A stretch of DNA of 64,000 nt from positions 310,001 to 374,000 of the forward strand of contig CAWBBE010000005.1 in the NCBI GenBank assembly GCA_963786975.1. Reading direction: 5' to 3'. The notes beneath the pieces are model-generated. The model was not told where the DNA came from. It did not search any database and saw only the letters and a list, made by a program, of their open reading frames with translations. This DNA is from Palsa-506 sp963786975 (GTDB lineage Bacteria; Actinomycetota; Actinomycetes; Streptosporangiales; Streptosporangiaceae). Positions 7,844 to 15,688 of this stretch are shown in pieces. Both the position numbers and the translations under genes were made by a program. How positions within the stretch are numbered: the first letter of the stretch is position 1; every line of letters begins with the position of its first letter.

Positions 7844-9568
7844 TCAGACTCGCTTCCTGTCAAATTCGGCGCGCTGCCCGGTGCCGAACCGGCGCAGCGC
7901 ACCGTCTGCGCCGGATGCATTAGGGCGGTAGAAGATCCAGTTCTGCCATGCGGAGAGACGGCCGAAGATCTTGGTCTCGATGGTCTCCGGCCCGGCGAAG
8001 CGGTAGTTGGCCTCCAGGCCGGTCAGCGCATCGGGGCTGAAGCTGGCTCGTTCCTCGATGGCGATGCGGACTTCCTCGTCCCAGTCAATGTCATCGGGGG
8101 CGAAGGTGACCAGGCCAAGCTGCTCTGCCTCGTTGCCCTCAAGCGCCTGCCCGGCCCGCTGCTCGACTGCGGCGAGGCCCTTATCGTCACCCAGGTACCG
8201 GGTCTGCATCCTGGAGAGCCCGTTTCCCATCGGCAGCGGGCCGAGGTTCATCGGGCCAACGGTGACCGTCGCCGGATCGGCGTCCGGGTCGGCCTCTTCG
8301 AATACGCCGAGCAGCTGGAATGAGCGATCGGCGGCCAGCGCCAGCTCCAGCAGCGAGCCGGCGAAGCAGCTGCCCGGCTCGATCAGCGCGATAAGGCTGC
8401 GGCTGGTGACATCCAGGCGCTTGAGCGTGCGCTTGAGGTAATGCACGATCTCGCGGGCCAGCCAGTCATCGCCATTGTCCAGCAGCAGGCGGTCGTGGCC
8501 GAGGACGCGCGGCGCGTCACCGCGGGTGCGGAACACCCAGGTGCCCAGCTCCAGCTCATTGGTGCGCAGGTCCAGGATCAGGTCGTCCAGCTCGCGGGTC
8601 ATCGCCAGGGTCCAGAAGCCGGCGCCCTGCGCGTGCACCGCGGCGATGTCCGCGGGCGCGGCGGCGTCCGGGCCGCTGATCGTGATCTCGGCGATCCCCC
8701 GCGCGCGGTCGAGCGTGGCCGCCACGTACCGGTACGAGATCTCCCCCGCCGTGCGGGTCTTGGACAGCGGGGTCAGCTCAATGCCCGGTGCGCACGGCCG
8801 GCTGGAACGCCCGGCCAGTTCACCTGCCCGCCGCGCGACGACCTCGTCCCAGCTGGCCCGCGGGACGACTTCATCGACCAGCCGCCACGCGACGGCTTTC
8901 CGGCCGCCGACGCCCTCGGACCGGGTGGCGAAGTAATCGGCCAGGTCACGGCGAACGTGGCGCTTGTCGACGACCCTGGTCAGCCCGCCCGTACCCGGCA
9001 GCACTCCCAGCAGCGGCAGCTCCGGCAGCGCCACGGCCGAGGACCGGTCATCGACGAGCATGATGTGCTCGCACGCCAGCGCCAGCTCGTAGCCGCCGCC
9101 GGAGGCCGTCCCGTTCACCGCGGCCAGGTATGTCTGGCCCGAGCTGGCGGTCGCGTCCTCGATGCCGTTGCGGGTCTCGTTGGTGAACTTGCAGAAGTTC
9201 ACCTTCCACGGGTGCGGTGAGGTGGCCAGCATGCGGATGTTCGCGCCAGCGCAGAAGATCCTGTCCTTGCCGCTGGTGATCACGACCGTGCGTACCTCGG
9301 GGTGCTCGAATCGCAGCCGCTGGACCAGATCGTAGAGCTCGATGTCCACGCCGAGGTCATACGAGTTCATCTTCAGCTCGTAGCCGGGCACCAGGCCGCC
9401 CTGCTCGTCGACGTTCATCGTCAGCGTCGCAACCGGGCCATCGCACGTCAGCCGCCAGTGCCGGTAGCGCTGCGGAAGCACCCGGAACTCGACTGCCGGC
9501 CGGGCGGCCTCCGCGCCAGCCCCGGCCTGCGCTTGCTGCACGTTCAGGTCGTCACCCGGCATGGCCAC
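7844..9568 (-). CDS. boxC: 2,3-epoxybenzoyl-CoA dihydrolase BoxC
   Basis: 574 residues, GTG 9568 (an in-frame ATG follows two codons later). BoxC is a double-length crotonase-fold enzyme that opens the ring of 2,3-epoxybenzoyl-CoA using two waters and releases formate, giving 3,4-dehydroadipyl-CoA semialdehyde. The oxyanion-hole segment GTASGGGYELALACEHIMLV lies near residue 152 and ITSGKDRIFCAGANIRMLA near 98. The long second crotonase half, about residues 300-560, is preserved. The start is 2 bases after the thiolase stop, indicating tight translational coupling in the operon. Confidence 0.92.
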   Translation of the reverse strand: MAMPGDDLNVQQAQAGAGAEAARPAVEFRVLPQRYRHWRLTCDGPVATLTMNVDEQGGLVPGYELKMNSYDLGVDIELYDLVQRLRFEHPEVRTVVITSGKDRIFCAGANIRMLATSPHPWKVNFCKFTNETRNGIEDATASSGQTYLAAVNGTASGGGYELALACEHIMLVDDRSSAVALPELPLLGVLPGTGGLTRVVDKRHVRRDLADYFATRSEGVGGRKAVAWRLVDEVVPRASWDEVVARRAGELAGRSSRPCAPGIELTPLSKTRTAGEISYRYVAATLDRARGIAEITISGPDAAAPADIAAVHAQGAGFWTLAMTRELDDLILDLRTNELELGTWVFRTRGDAPRVLGHDRLLLDNGDDWLAREIVHYLKRTLKRLDVTSRSLIALIEPGSCFAGSLLELALAADRSFQLLGVFEEADPDADPATVTVGPMNLGPLPMGNGLSRMQTRYLGDDKGLAAVEQRAGQALEGNEAEQLGLVTFAPDDIDWDEEVRIAIEERASFSPDALTGLEANYRFAGPETIETKIFGRLSAWQNWIFYRPNASGADGALRRFGTGQRAEFDRKRV

Positions 9569-9570
9569 CC

Positions 9571-10761
9571 TCAGTCTGTCACCCGGAGCACGACTGCCGC
9601 CCCGGAGTCGCCGGCGGCGCAGCCGGTGAACAGGCCGGTGCCGCCGCCCCGCTGACGCAGTTCCTCGATCAGCTCGGCGACCGAGCGCAGGCCGGTCGGG
9701 CCCTGCGGGTGACCGAAGATCAGGCTGCAGCCGTAGGAGTTCATCCGCTCCAGCGGGAAGCCCGTCTCCCGGGAGAAGTAGATGTCGTTCACGGCGAACG
9801 GATTGTGCGTGGTCATCGCGTCGATCTGGCCGATCGTCAGGCCGGCCGCGGCGAGGGCCGCGATTGCCGCCGGCACCGGCGCCTGGGGCATCCGGCTACG
9901 GCCCACCCGCGCGAACCCGGTCCCGAGGATTTGGGCCACGCCGCCGCCGCGGGCCAGCTCACGAGCCTCGCTGAGCGTGGTGACCAGGGCGCCGGCGGCG
10001 CCGTCCGCGGGGTGGGTCTGGGTGGCGAAGGTGTGCAGCCCGTCCGGGGCGGCCGGCCGCAAAGCGCTGATGTCGTCGAGCATGATGGGCCGCACGCCCT
10101 CGTCGGCGGCGATCACCCGGGGCGGCTTGCGGCGCTGCGGGATCTGGACCTCTACCATGTAGCGGCGCTGGAAGGCCCGGTCATCGGCCAGCGCTTTCTC
10201 GTACTGGCTGGACCGCAAGGCGGCCAGCTCGTCGAGGTCGCCGCGGGAGATCGACGATTCGGCCGCCACGTTCTCGCCCGCGGCCAGCATCGAGGTGCCT
10301 GCCCACGGGTCGCGCGCGAAGCTGTCCAGCACCCAGTTCGTGCTGATCGGCGCGCCGCCCATCGCCGACGGCGCCGGATACAACAGCTGCGGCCCGTTGC
10401 TGGTGCGGTCGGCGGCCACGACCAGCTGCAAGCCCGCGCCGGTCGTGACCGCGCTGGCGGCCGCGGCCAGGCAGGCCACTGACGTGGCGCAGGCCTGGCT
10501 GATCATCGGGCCGCTCACCGCCCCGGCGCCCAGCCGGGCCGCCAGCGTGGGGGCGCCGTAGAAGATATCTGGCTGCGGGATCGTCCAGCCCAGCACCAGC
10601 CCGTCCAGCTGGCCCGGGTCGACGTGCCGCTCGGCCAGCGCCCGGGCGGTCACGTCGGCGGCGAGGTCGAGGCTGGAAACCTCGGCCAGCGAGCCCTGCC
10701 ACTTGGTGAACGGCGAGCTCCACGCCCAGCCCGCCGGGATCGCTACATCCTCGTACCGCAT
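9571..10761 (-). CDS. Thiolase family protein (acyl-CoA acetyltransferase)
   Basis: 396 residues, ATG 10761, with GGAAGGATC as ribosome binding site inside the end of the upstream ligase gene (19-base overlap). Thiolases cleave 3-oxoacyl-CoA with free CoA. The acylated cysteine sits in SQACATSVACL (about residue 90), the active-site histidine in FGHPQGPTG (about 349) and a second cysteine in FTGCAAGDSGAA near the C-terminus. It belongs to an acetyl-CoA acetyltransferase subgroup often found with aromatic acyl-CoA genes, so it may act late in the pathway or in beta-oxidative side-chain shortening of feruloyl-type CoA esters. Confidence 0.82.
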   Translation of the reverse strand: MRYEDVAIPAGWAWSSPFTKWQGSLAEVSSLDLAADVTARALAERHVDPGQLDGLVLGWTIPQPDIFYGAPTLAARLGAGAVSGPMISQACATSVACLAAAASAVTTGAGLQLVVAADRTSNGPQLLYPAPSAMGGAPISTNWVLDSFARDPWAGTSMLAAGENVAAESSISRGDLDELAALRSSQYEKALADDRAFQRRYMVEVQIPQRRKPPRVIAADEGVRPIMLDDISALRPAAPDGLHTFATQTHPADGAAGALVTTLSEARELARGGGVAQILGTGFARVGRSRMPQAPVPAAIAALAAAGLTIGQIDAMTTHNPFAVNDIYFSRETGFPLERMNSYGCSLIFGHPQGPTGLRSVAELIEELRQRGGGTGLFTGCAAGDSGAAVVLRVTD

Positions 10762-12599
10762 AACAAGATCCTTCCCGCGACAACCACGTGGGCTGGCGCC
10801 GGCTGCGCGTAGAGCAGCTCGACCAGCGATGACCGGTTGATGAGCACTTGCCGCTGGTTAACGTAGCCCTTGTCGGTGATCTCGCCGCCGTCAATGTCGG
10901 CCGGGCGGGCCATCACCACGAGCCGCTCGATGCGGGCAGCGGACCCCGCCGTGGCGTTGTGGTCGGCTAGTGCCTGCGCGAGTGTCCGGTGCACGGCCTC
11001 GTGCACGATCAGCTCGCCCTGGGGCTGCGGTTCCTCGCCGACCATCCGGCGCGCTTCGGCTGCATTCAGCCAGGCCAGCGCGCAAGCGAAGTCGCGGTTC
11101 TCGCCCGCGATCACCGCATCGGACAGCATGGCCGCCGCCGACAGCAATGCCGTGCGCACGGCGCCAACCCGCACGTACGTGCCGGTCGTGAGCTTGAAGT
11201 CCTCCGCGATGCGTCCCCGGTACACCAGCCCCGCATTCGGGTCGGCCGGGTCGGCGGGGACAACCGCGTCACCGGTACGGAAGAAGCCGTCGGGATCGAA
11301 GGCTTCCGCGGTGAGATCCGGGCGCCTGAAGTAGCCCGGTGTCACTATCGGGCCCTTTACCCGGATTTCGTACGCGCCTTCGGCCGGGACGAGCTTGACC
11401 TGCGTACCGGGCAGCGGCACGCCGATGCAGCGGGCGTCGGCGAAGTCGAAATGCGCCGAGGTTACCGCCGGGGCGGTCTCGGTCGCGCCCCAGGAACCCG
11501 TGACCGGTACCGGCCGGCCGCGCTGCGCCGCCAGCGCGCCGAGCCGGCCGCGCAGCGCGGCCGGCAGCGCCGCCGCTGCGTTGAACATCACCCGCAGCCG
11601 GGAGAAGAAGCGCTCCGCAAAGGCCGGATCCGCCTCCAGCGCCGGCACCAGCAGCGCGTACCCGGCCGGGACGTTGAAATAGATGGTCGGCGGCACCTCG
11701 GCGAGGTTCGCGATCGTCTGAGCGAACAGCCCCGGCGCCGGGCGGCCCGCGTCCACGTAGAGCGTGCCACCGGAGGTGAGCATCATGTTCAGGTTGTGGT
11801 TGCCGCCGAAGGTATGGCTCCACGGCAGCCAGTCCACGATCACCGGGCGCTCGCTGGCCAGGAACGGCCACACCTGCCGCATCATCTGCTGATCGGCGGA
11901 CAGCATGCGGTGGGTGTTGAGCACGCCCTTCGGCGTCCCGGTCGAACCCGAGGTGAACAGGATCTTCGCCACCGCGTCACGGTCGGCACCGTCGAATGCC
12001 GCTGCCACCGCCCGGCCGGGGACGGTAGCCAGCAGCTCGCTGATGCTCTCCGCTCCCGGCCTGCGGCCGGTGCTCACGATCGCCGGCACCACGGCGACCG
12101 CGTCGAGGGCAGCGGCGAACCGGTCTGCGTCGTCCGCGAACACCGCGCCCGGGCCGATCAGTTCGGCGATGGCCCGGATGCGGGCATGGTCGCGGCTTTG
12201 CAGTGAGTACGCGACGCTGGCGGGCGCGATCGGAACGCCGGCGGTCATCGCCCCCAGCGTCATCAGCAGGTGATCGACGCCGTTGCCGGACAGCGCCAGC
12301 AGCGGCCGGTCCGGGCCCAGCCCGCGATCCAGCAGCGCCTGGCCGATCGCATCAGCCGCAGCCACCGCCGCGCCGTAGCTGTAGCTGCGCCAGCCTCCGT
12401 CGGGCCCGCGCTCGGCCACCAGCGGGTGGTCCGGATCCACGCCTGCCCACGCCCGCACGGAGTGCATCACCGTGGTGGGATAGGCGCCCAGCGGATCGGT
12501 CGAGCGAAGTACCAGGCTGCCGTCATCGGCATTGACGCCAGCTGCGACGGCAACGATGCTCGGTATGGCGAATAACGGCCCTGCTGCGCCGGTACTCAT
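10743..12599 (-). CDS. fcs: Feruloyl-CoA synthase-like AMP-dependent ligase
   Basis: 618 residues from ATG 12599; GGAGGTGATC lies directly upstream and a GTG two codons earlier is also possible. The adenylation loop ILFTSGSTGTPKGVLNTHRM (about residue 213), the WGATETAPAVTS segment (about 365) and FKLTTGTYVRVGAVRTAL (about 488) follow the feruloyl-CoA synthase pattern, with the DWLPWSHTFGGNHNLNMML block specific for that branch. It would activate hydroxycinnamic acids or related aromatic acids with ATP and CoA. First gene of the operon. No enoyl-CoA hydratase/lyase for vanillin release is next to it, so the substrate may differ from ferulate. Confidence 0.82.
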   Translation of the reverse strand: MSTGAAGPLFAIPSIVAVAAGVNADDGSLVLRSTDPLGAYPTTVMHSVRAWAGVDPDHPLVAERGPDGGWRSYSYGAAVAAADAIGQALLDRGLGPDRPLLALSGNGVDHLLMTLGAMTAGVPIAPASVAYSLQSRDHARIRAIAELIGPGAVFADDADRFAAALDAVAVVPAIVSTGRRPGAESISELLATVPGRAVAAAFDGADRDAVAKILFTSGSTGTPKGVLNTHRMLSADQQMMRQVWPFLASERPVIVDWLPWSHTFGGNHNLNMMLTSGGTLYVDAGRPAPGLFAQTIANLAEVPPTIYFNVPAGYALLVPALEADPAFAERFFSRLRVMFNAAAALPAALRGRLGALAAQRGRPVPVTGSWGATETAPAVTSAHFDFADARCIGVPLPGTQVKLVPAEGAYEIRVKGPIVTPGYFRRPDLTAEAFDPDGFFRTGDAVVPADPADPNAGLVYRGRIAEDFKLTTGTYVRVGAVRTALLSAAAMLSDAVIAGENRDFACALAWLNAAEARRMVGEEPQPQGELIVHEAVHRTLAQALADHNATAGSAARIERLVVMARPADIDGGEITDKGYVNQRQVLINRSSLVELLYAQPAPAHVVVAGRILLCGTRM

Positions 12600-12735
12600 G
12601 ATCACCTCCGGGCCCCTCGACAGCGAGCCAGCCCGGCCTGCCGATTATTCGACGAACAGATCGAGGCCTGACATTACTTTGTAGCTCTTTTGCGGTGATG
12701 ACACAACCCCGGCCCGGGCGGGCCGGGCCGGCAGC
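12600..12735 (-). promoter_or_regulatory. Likely promoter and operator region of the box operon
   Basis: A 136-bp gap between paaX and the first operon gene, both on the minus strand. It has an A/T-richer core (12640-12700 on the plus strand, with GATTATTCGACGAACAGATC and CATTACTTTGTAGCTC) inside very GC-rich surroundings. I could not fit a convincing -35/-10 pair or a clean PaaX-type inverted repeat by eye. Position and composition are the main support. Confidence 0.4.
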
Positions 12736-13599
12736 TCAGCCGACGTCGTTGAGGCGCTTCCACTCCGTGCGGGCGTCGGCCGACCATTGCCGGTGCCGCT
12801 CGGCGAACAGCCTGGCCGCGGTCAGCCCGCTCCAGGGGTCCGGCAGCAGCTCCTGCGGCAGCACCGGGTCGATCGACGGGAACCGCCGCCAGGCGTGCAC
12901 GAGCTCGACCTGGCGGGCGAGAACGTCATCGCGCGCGCGGGAGCGGAACTCCTCGATGAACCGCTCGTACTGTTCCTCGATCCCGGGCAGATCCCAGGCG
13001 GCGGCCACCATGAGACGCACGCTGGCCAGACCGGATCTTGTCGCCACGAACACGTGCGCGTCCTCGGCTATGCCTGCCTCCCGAAGCACCTGAGTCGCCT
13101 CGGGCTCTCGTTCCGGATGCGGGCTAATCCATAGCCCCGTGCCGAGGGCGCCGAAGCCCGCCCAGCTCAGCCGCGTGCGCACCACGTGACGGGAGCGGCG
13201 GCTGCGTTCCGGGATGCGGGCTGACACCAGCAGCCACCGGCCGTCCCAGTCCTGCGCGTGGCCCATGAAGGAGTAGATGCGCTCCGCGCCGTCGGTCAGC
13301 AGCCGCACCGCGCTATCGGTCAGCCGCCACCTGGTGCGGCGGCCCGCCTTCTCCGCATCGAGCCAGCCGGCCGCCGCAGTGCGCATGAGCGCCTGGCGGG
13401 TCGCCTTCTCCTCGATGCCCAGGCGGGCGAGAGCGGCGATCACCGCCGATGTCCAGGCCGTCCCGTCTCCGGTGAGCGCGAACTCGCCGAGCAGCGTGAG
13501 GAGCACGCCCCGGGCGCTCGGGGCACCAGCCGCATGGCGCCGGGACAGACTCAGCGCCGATACGGCAGCAGCGGCCGAGGACGAACTCCTGGCCGGCAT
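12736..13599 (-). CDS. paaX: PaaX family transcriptional regulator
   Basis: 287 residues, ATG 13599. PaaX is a GntR-like repressor that in E. coli binds DNA until phenylacetyl-CoA releases it. Seen here: the winged-helix segment LLGEFALTGDGTAWTSAVIA and then LGIEEKATRQALMRTAAAGWLD (residues 35-80), the central domain (WLLVSARIPERSRRSRHVVR) and the C-terminal PaaX domain with LVHAWRRFPSIDPVLPQELLPDPWSG. It lies immediately upstream of the box operon on the same strand, so it likely senses an aromatic CoA ester and represses that operon. Confidence 0.85.
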   Translation of the reverse strand: MPARSSSSAAAAVSALSLSRRHAAGAPSARGVLLTLLGEFALTGDGTAWTSAVIAALARLGIEEKATRQALMRTAAAGWLDAEKAGRRTRWRLTDSAVRLLTDGAERIYSFMGHAQDWDGRWLLVSARIPERSRRSRHVVRTRLSWAGFGALGTGLWISPHPEREPEATQVLREAGIAEDAHVFVATRSGLASVRLMVAAAWDLPGIEEQYERFIEEFRSRARDDVLARQVELVHAWRRFPSIDPVLPQELLPDPWSGLTAARLFAERHRQWSADARTEWKRLNDVG

Positions 13600-13722
13600 G
13601 GCAACCTTCCGGGGGACGGCGACGATTACCGTACCGTCGCTCAGAAATCGCAGGCTATCAACCCCTCCGCGGCTTGCAAGACCGGCCGCGCGGGTCAGCC
13701 ATGCCTCGCCGTCAGGACCGGG

Positions 13723-14718
13723 CTAGATGCTCTGTTCCATGAGCATGGCGTTCTGGGCGAGTACCGACAGCCAGTAATTCATCCGCTCGGCGTTGGTGGT
13801 ATCCCGCCAGTGCCCGAAGAGCCGCGCCGCGTCGCCGAGCGGCAGACGGCCTTCGGCCTGATGGATCTCGAGGGTGAACGACACCCGGTCAAGGCCGCCG
13901 CAGGCCTCGATCGCGGCCGCCACGATTGCGTCCAGCCCGGCCGGCCCGTACATCGTGGCGAGCGACTGGCGCCCTTCGTGCTCGAACGGGATCGGCAGCC
14001 GCATCAGGAAGGTGAAATGGTCGGAAAGGCCGCCGATGAGGGGATGCCCATCGTGCAGGTGGAAATGCAGATGCTTGCCGAGCCGCCCGATGGAGCGCGT
14101 CATGTCGACCACGTCTTGCACTACTCCTGCCACCGCGTCCTGAACATCCGCGACCAGGCCGGGCAGCCTGCCGTCATCCGGGCTGAGGCTCCCCAGGCTG
14201 AGGTCAGGATGCTCGCGCGCGAACCCGGCACCGGCCTGCCGGATGCCGACGTGGCCTACGTCGATGCAGCAACTGACCCGGTCAACGTCCTTGAGCCGCT
14301 CCGCTACCTCGACGTACCAGCCGGGTTCATGACCCGCCGCGTACTCGAGAAACAGCCCGGGCCCGTTGGGCCACCGGGCCAGCCGCGCGCCGAGTTCGGT
14401 GAGCCCGGCCACCAGGCGGTCGGCCTGCGTGCCCATGTCCGACTTGTCGTGCACGACCATGCCGGCCAGGCGTCCGGCGAAGCGGCCGGCGAACTCCTCG
14501 ACCACGCCGCGGTCGCGGTCGCGCAGCATGTTCAGCCCGCGGCTCAGGTGGACCATGGGCAGGCGAGAGTGCGGGGGCACGTACTTGAGCACGTGCTCAA
14601 GCTGATCAGGCGTGTCGGCGTACGCCTCAGCGGCGAGGCCGGCCTGGGCGAAGCGGAGCCCGGCCAGCCTGAGCAGCGCCGTGTCACCGGCTACGCGCTG
14701 CTGGAACAGCGCGTGCAC
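13723..14718 (-). CDS. Xylose-isomerase-like TIM-barrel protein
   Basis: About 331 residues if GTG 14718 is used. The frame stays open further upstream into the preceding gene, but there the reading is low-complexity Gly/Pro sequence and clearly not coding. TIM-barrel features of sugar phosphate isomerases/epimerases: PNGPGLFLEYAAGHEPGWYV, then VSCCIDVGHVGIRQAG (metal-binding Asp/His), LHFHLHDGHPLIGG and FTLEIHQ. The reaction is unknown; the family binds a divalent metal. Last gene of a minus-strand cassette with the propeller and CotH genes. No strong ribosome binding site decides the start. Confidence 0.62.
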   Translation of the reverse strand: MHALFQQRVAGDTALLRLAGLRFAQAGLAAEAYADTPDQLEHVLKYVPPHSRLPMVHLSRGLNMLRDRDRGVVEEFAGRFAGRLAGMVVHDKSDMGTQADRLVAGLTELGARLARWPNGPGLFLEYAAGHEPGWYVEVAERLKDVDRVSCCIDVGHVGIRQAGAGFAREHPDLSLGSLSPDDGRLPGLVADVQDAVAGVVQDVVDMTRSIGRLGKHLHFHLHDGHPLIGGLSDHFTFLMRLPIPFEHEGRQSLATMYGPAGLDAIVAAAIEACGGLDRVSFTLEIHQAEGRLPLGDAARLFGHWRDTTNAERMNYWLSVLAQNAMLMEQSI

Positions 14719-14771
14719 CGGCCGCGGGCCCGGGCCGGCCGGGCTACCGGGGCCCGGCCGGCCCGGCGGCC

Positions 14772-15656
14772 CTAGTCCGCCGGGATCCGGAAGATGTGGA
14801 TCGACTGGTCCTTGGACCGGCACCTGGGATCCTGGTCCGCTTTCGCCTTGTCCGAGACCACCACGACCTGGTCCCGCGCGATCCATGACACTCCCTCGGC
14901 CGTTCCGTAGATGATCTCGCCATCGGCGTCCCTCGGGAACGCGTAGCAGTCGCCCTCGCCGGTAACCTCCCAGCTTGACGGCGAGAGGTTGCCGACCCAC
15001 AGCGCCGAGGAGACCTGAGACACCACCGCCATCCGGTCGCCCGCCACCGTGATCCCACTGTAGTCCTCGAACGGGAGCGTCTCCGGCAGCCTGATCTTGC
15101 CCGCCCGCTCCCAGTGGTGCTGGCCGCGCGTGAAGACGTGGATCCGCCCGCCGCCGGGGATGCGGCCTTCGGCGCCCCCGGCGCACCGGTTCCCCTCGCA
15201 TAGCCCGAGGAGATGCGTCCGCCCGAAGCGGTGCACGCAGGTCAGGCCCTCCAGGCCCTTGTTGGGCCGGTCAAGCAGGAAGTCCAGCCACGCGCTGCCG
15301 AGGTAATTCCAGCCCGCGTCGTATTCCTGCACCATGGCCATGTACTTTCCGTTACCGCGGCGCAGCGACTCGATCAGGACATAGAACTGGTCAGACCACG
15401 GGTCGTAGGCAATGTCCTCGAAGCCGCGGCGATGACCCTGATGCTGCTCGATGACCTCGTTGCCCCCGGCCGCCGAGAGTTCCGGGCCGATGAGGGCGAT
15501 ATGCGGCAGGTTGTCGAAGATGACGTAGAACGCGCCGTCCTTGGCGAGCACGCCGCTTGCCTCCAGCCTCGGATCCAGCCTGCTGCCGAGGATGCCGGCC
15601 ACCTTCGCTTCCCTGACCAGTTCAAGCTGCTTTTGCGGTACTTGCGTGGCAGTCAC
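14772..15656 (-). CDS. SdiA-regulated-like / phytase-esterase-like beta-propeller protein
   Basis: 294 residues, GTG 15656 (GTGACTGCC). No signal peptide. Propeller-type repeats with acidic turns can be seen: RGFEDIAYDPWSDQFYVLIE, NKGLEGLTCVHRFGR, LLGLCEGNRC, FEDYSGITVAGDRMAVVSQ and EIIYGTAEGVSWIARDQVVV. The order EG-L, DYSG and EGV-W resembles the SdiA-regulated (YjiK) and esterase-like phytase propellers. The match is by pattern only and the function is unknown. It starts 32 bases after the CotH gene and ends 53 bases before the TIM-barrel start, so the three are one transcription unit. Confidence 0.55.
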   Translation of the reverse strand: MTATQVPQKQLELVREAKVAGILGSRLDPRLEASGVLAKDGAFYVIFDNLPHIALIGPELSAAGGNEVIEQHQGHRRGFEDIAYDPWSDQFYVLIESLRRGNGKYMAMVQEYDAGWNYLGSAWLDFLLDRPNKGLEGLTCVHRFGRTHLLGLCEGNRCAGGAEGRIPGGGRIHVFTRGQHHWERAGKIRLPETLPFEDYSGITVAGDRMAVVSQVSSALWVGNLSPSSWEVTGEGDCYAFPRDADGEIIYGTAEGVSWIARDQVVVVSDKAKADQDPRCRSKDQSIHIFRIPAD

Positions 15657-15688
15657 GGCCAGCCTCCCCTGAGTCCCGGCGGGCCGCG

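Noticed and set aside
10989..12206. Long plus-strand frame opposite the feruloyl-CoA synthase gene
   Set aside because: Composition-driven shadow; Arg/His/Gln-rich and no motif.
13258..14775. 505-codon plus-strand frame opposite paaX and the TIM-barrel gene
   Set aside because: Spans two real minus-strand genes and reads as Arg/Gly/Pro-rich sequence with no domain.
14719..15201. N-terminal extension of the TIM-barrel frame into the propeller gene
   Set aside because: The extension is Gly/Pro/Arg low complexity, while the other frame there encodes the propeller protein.
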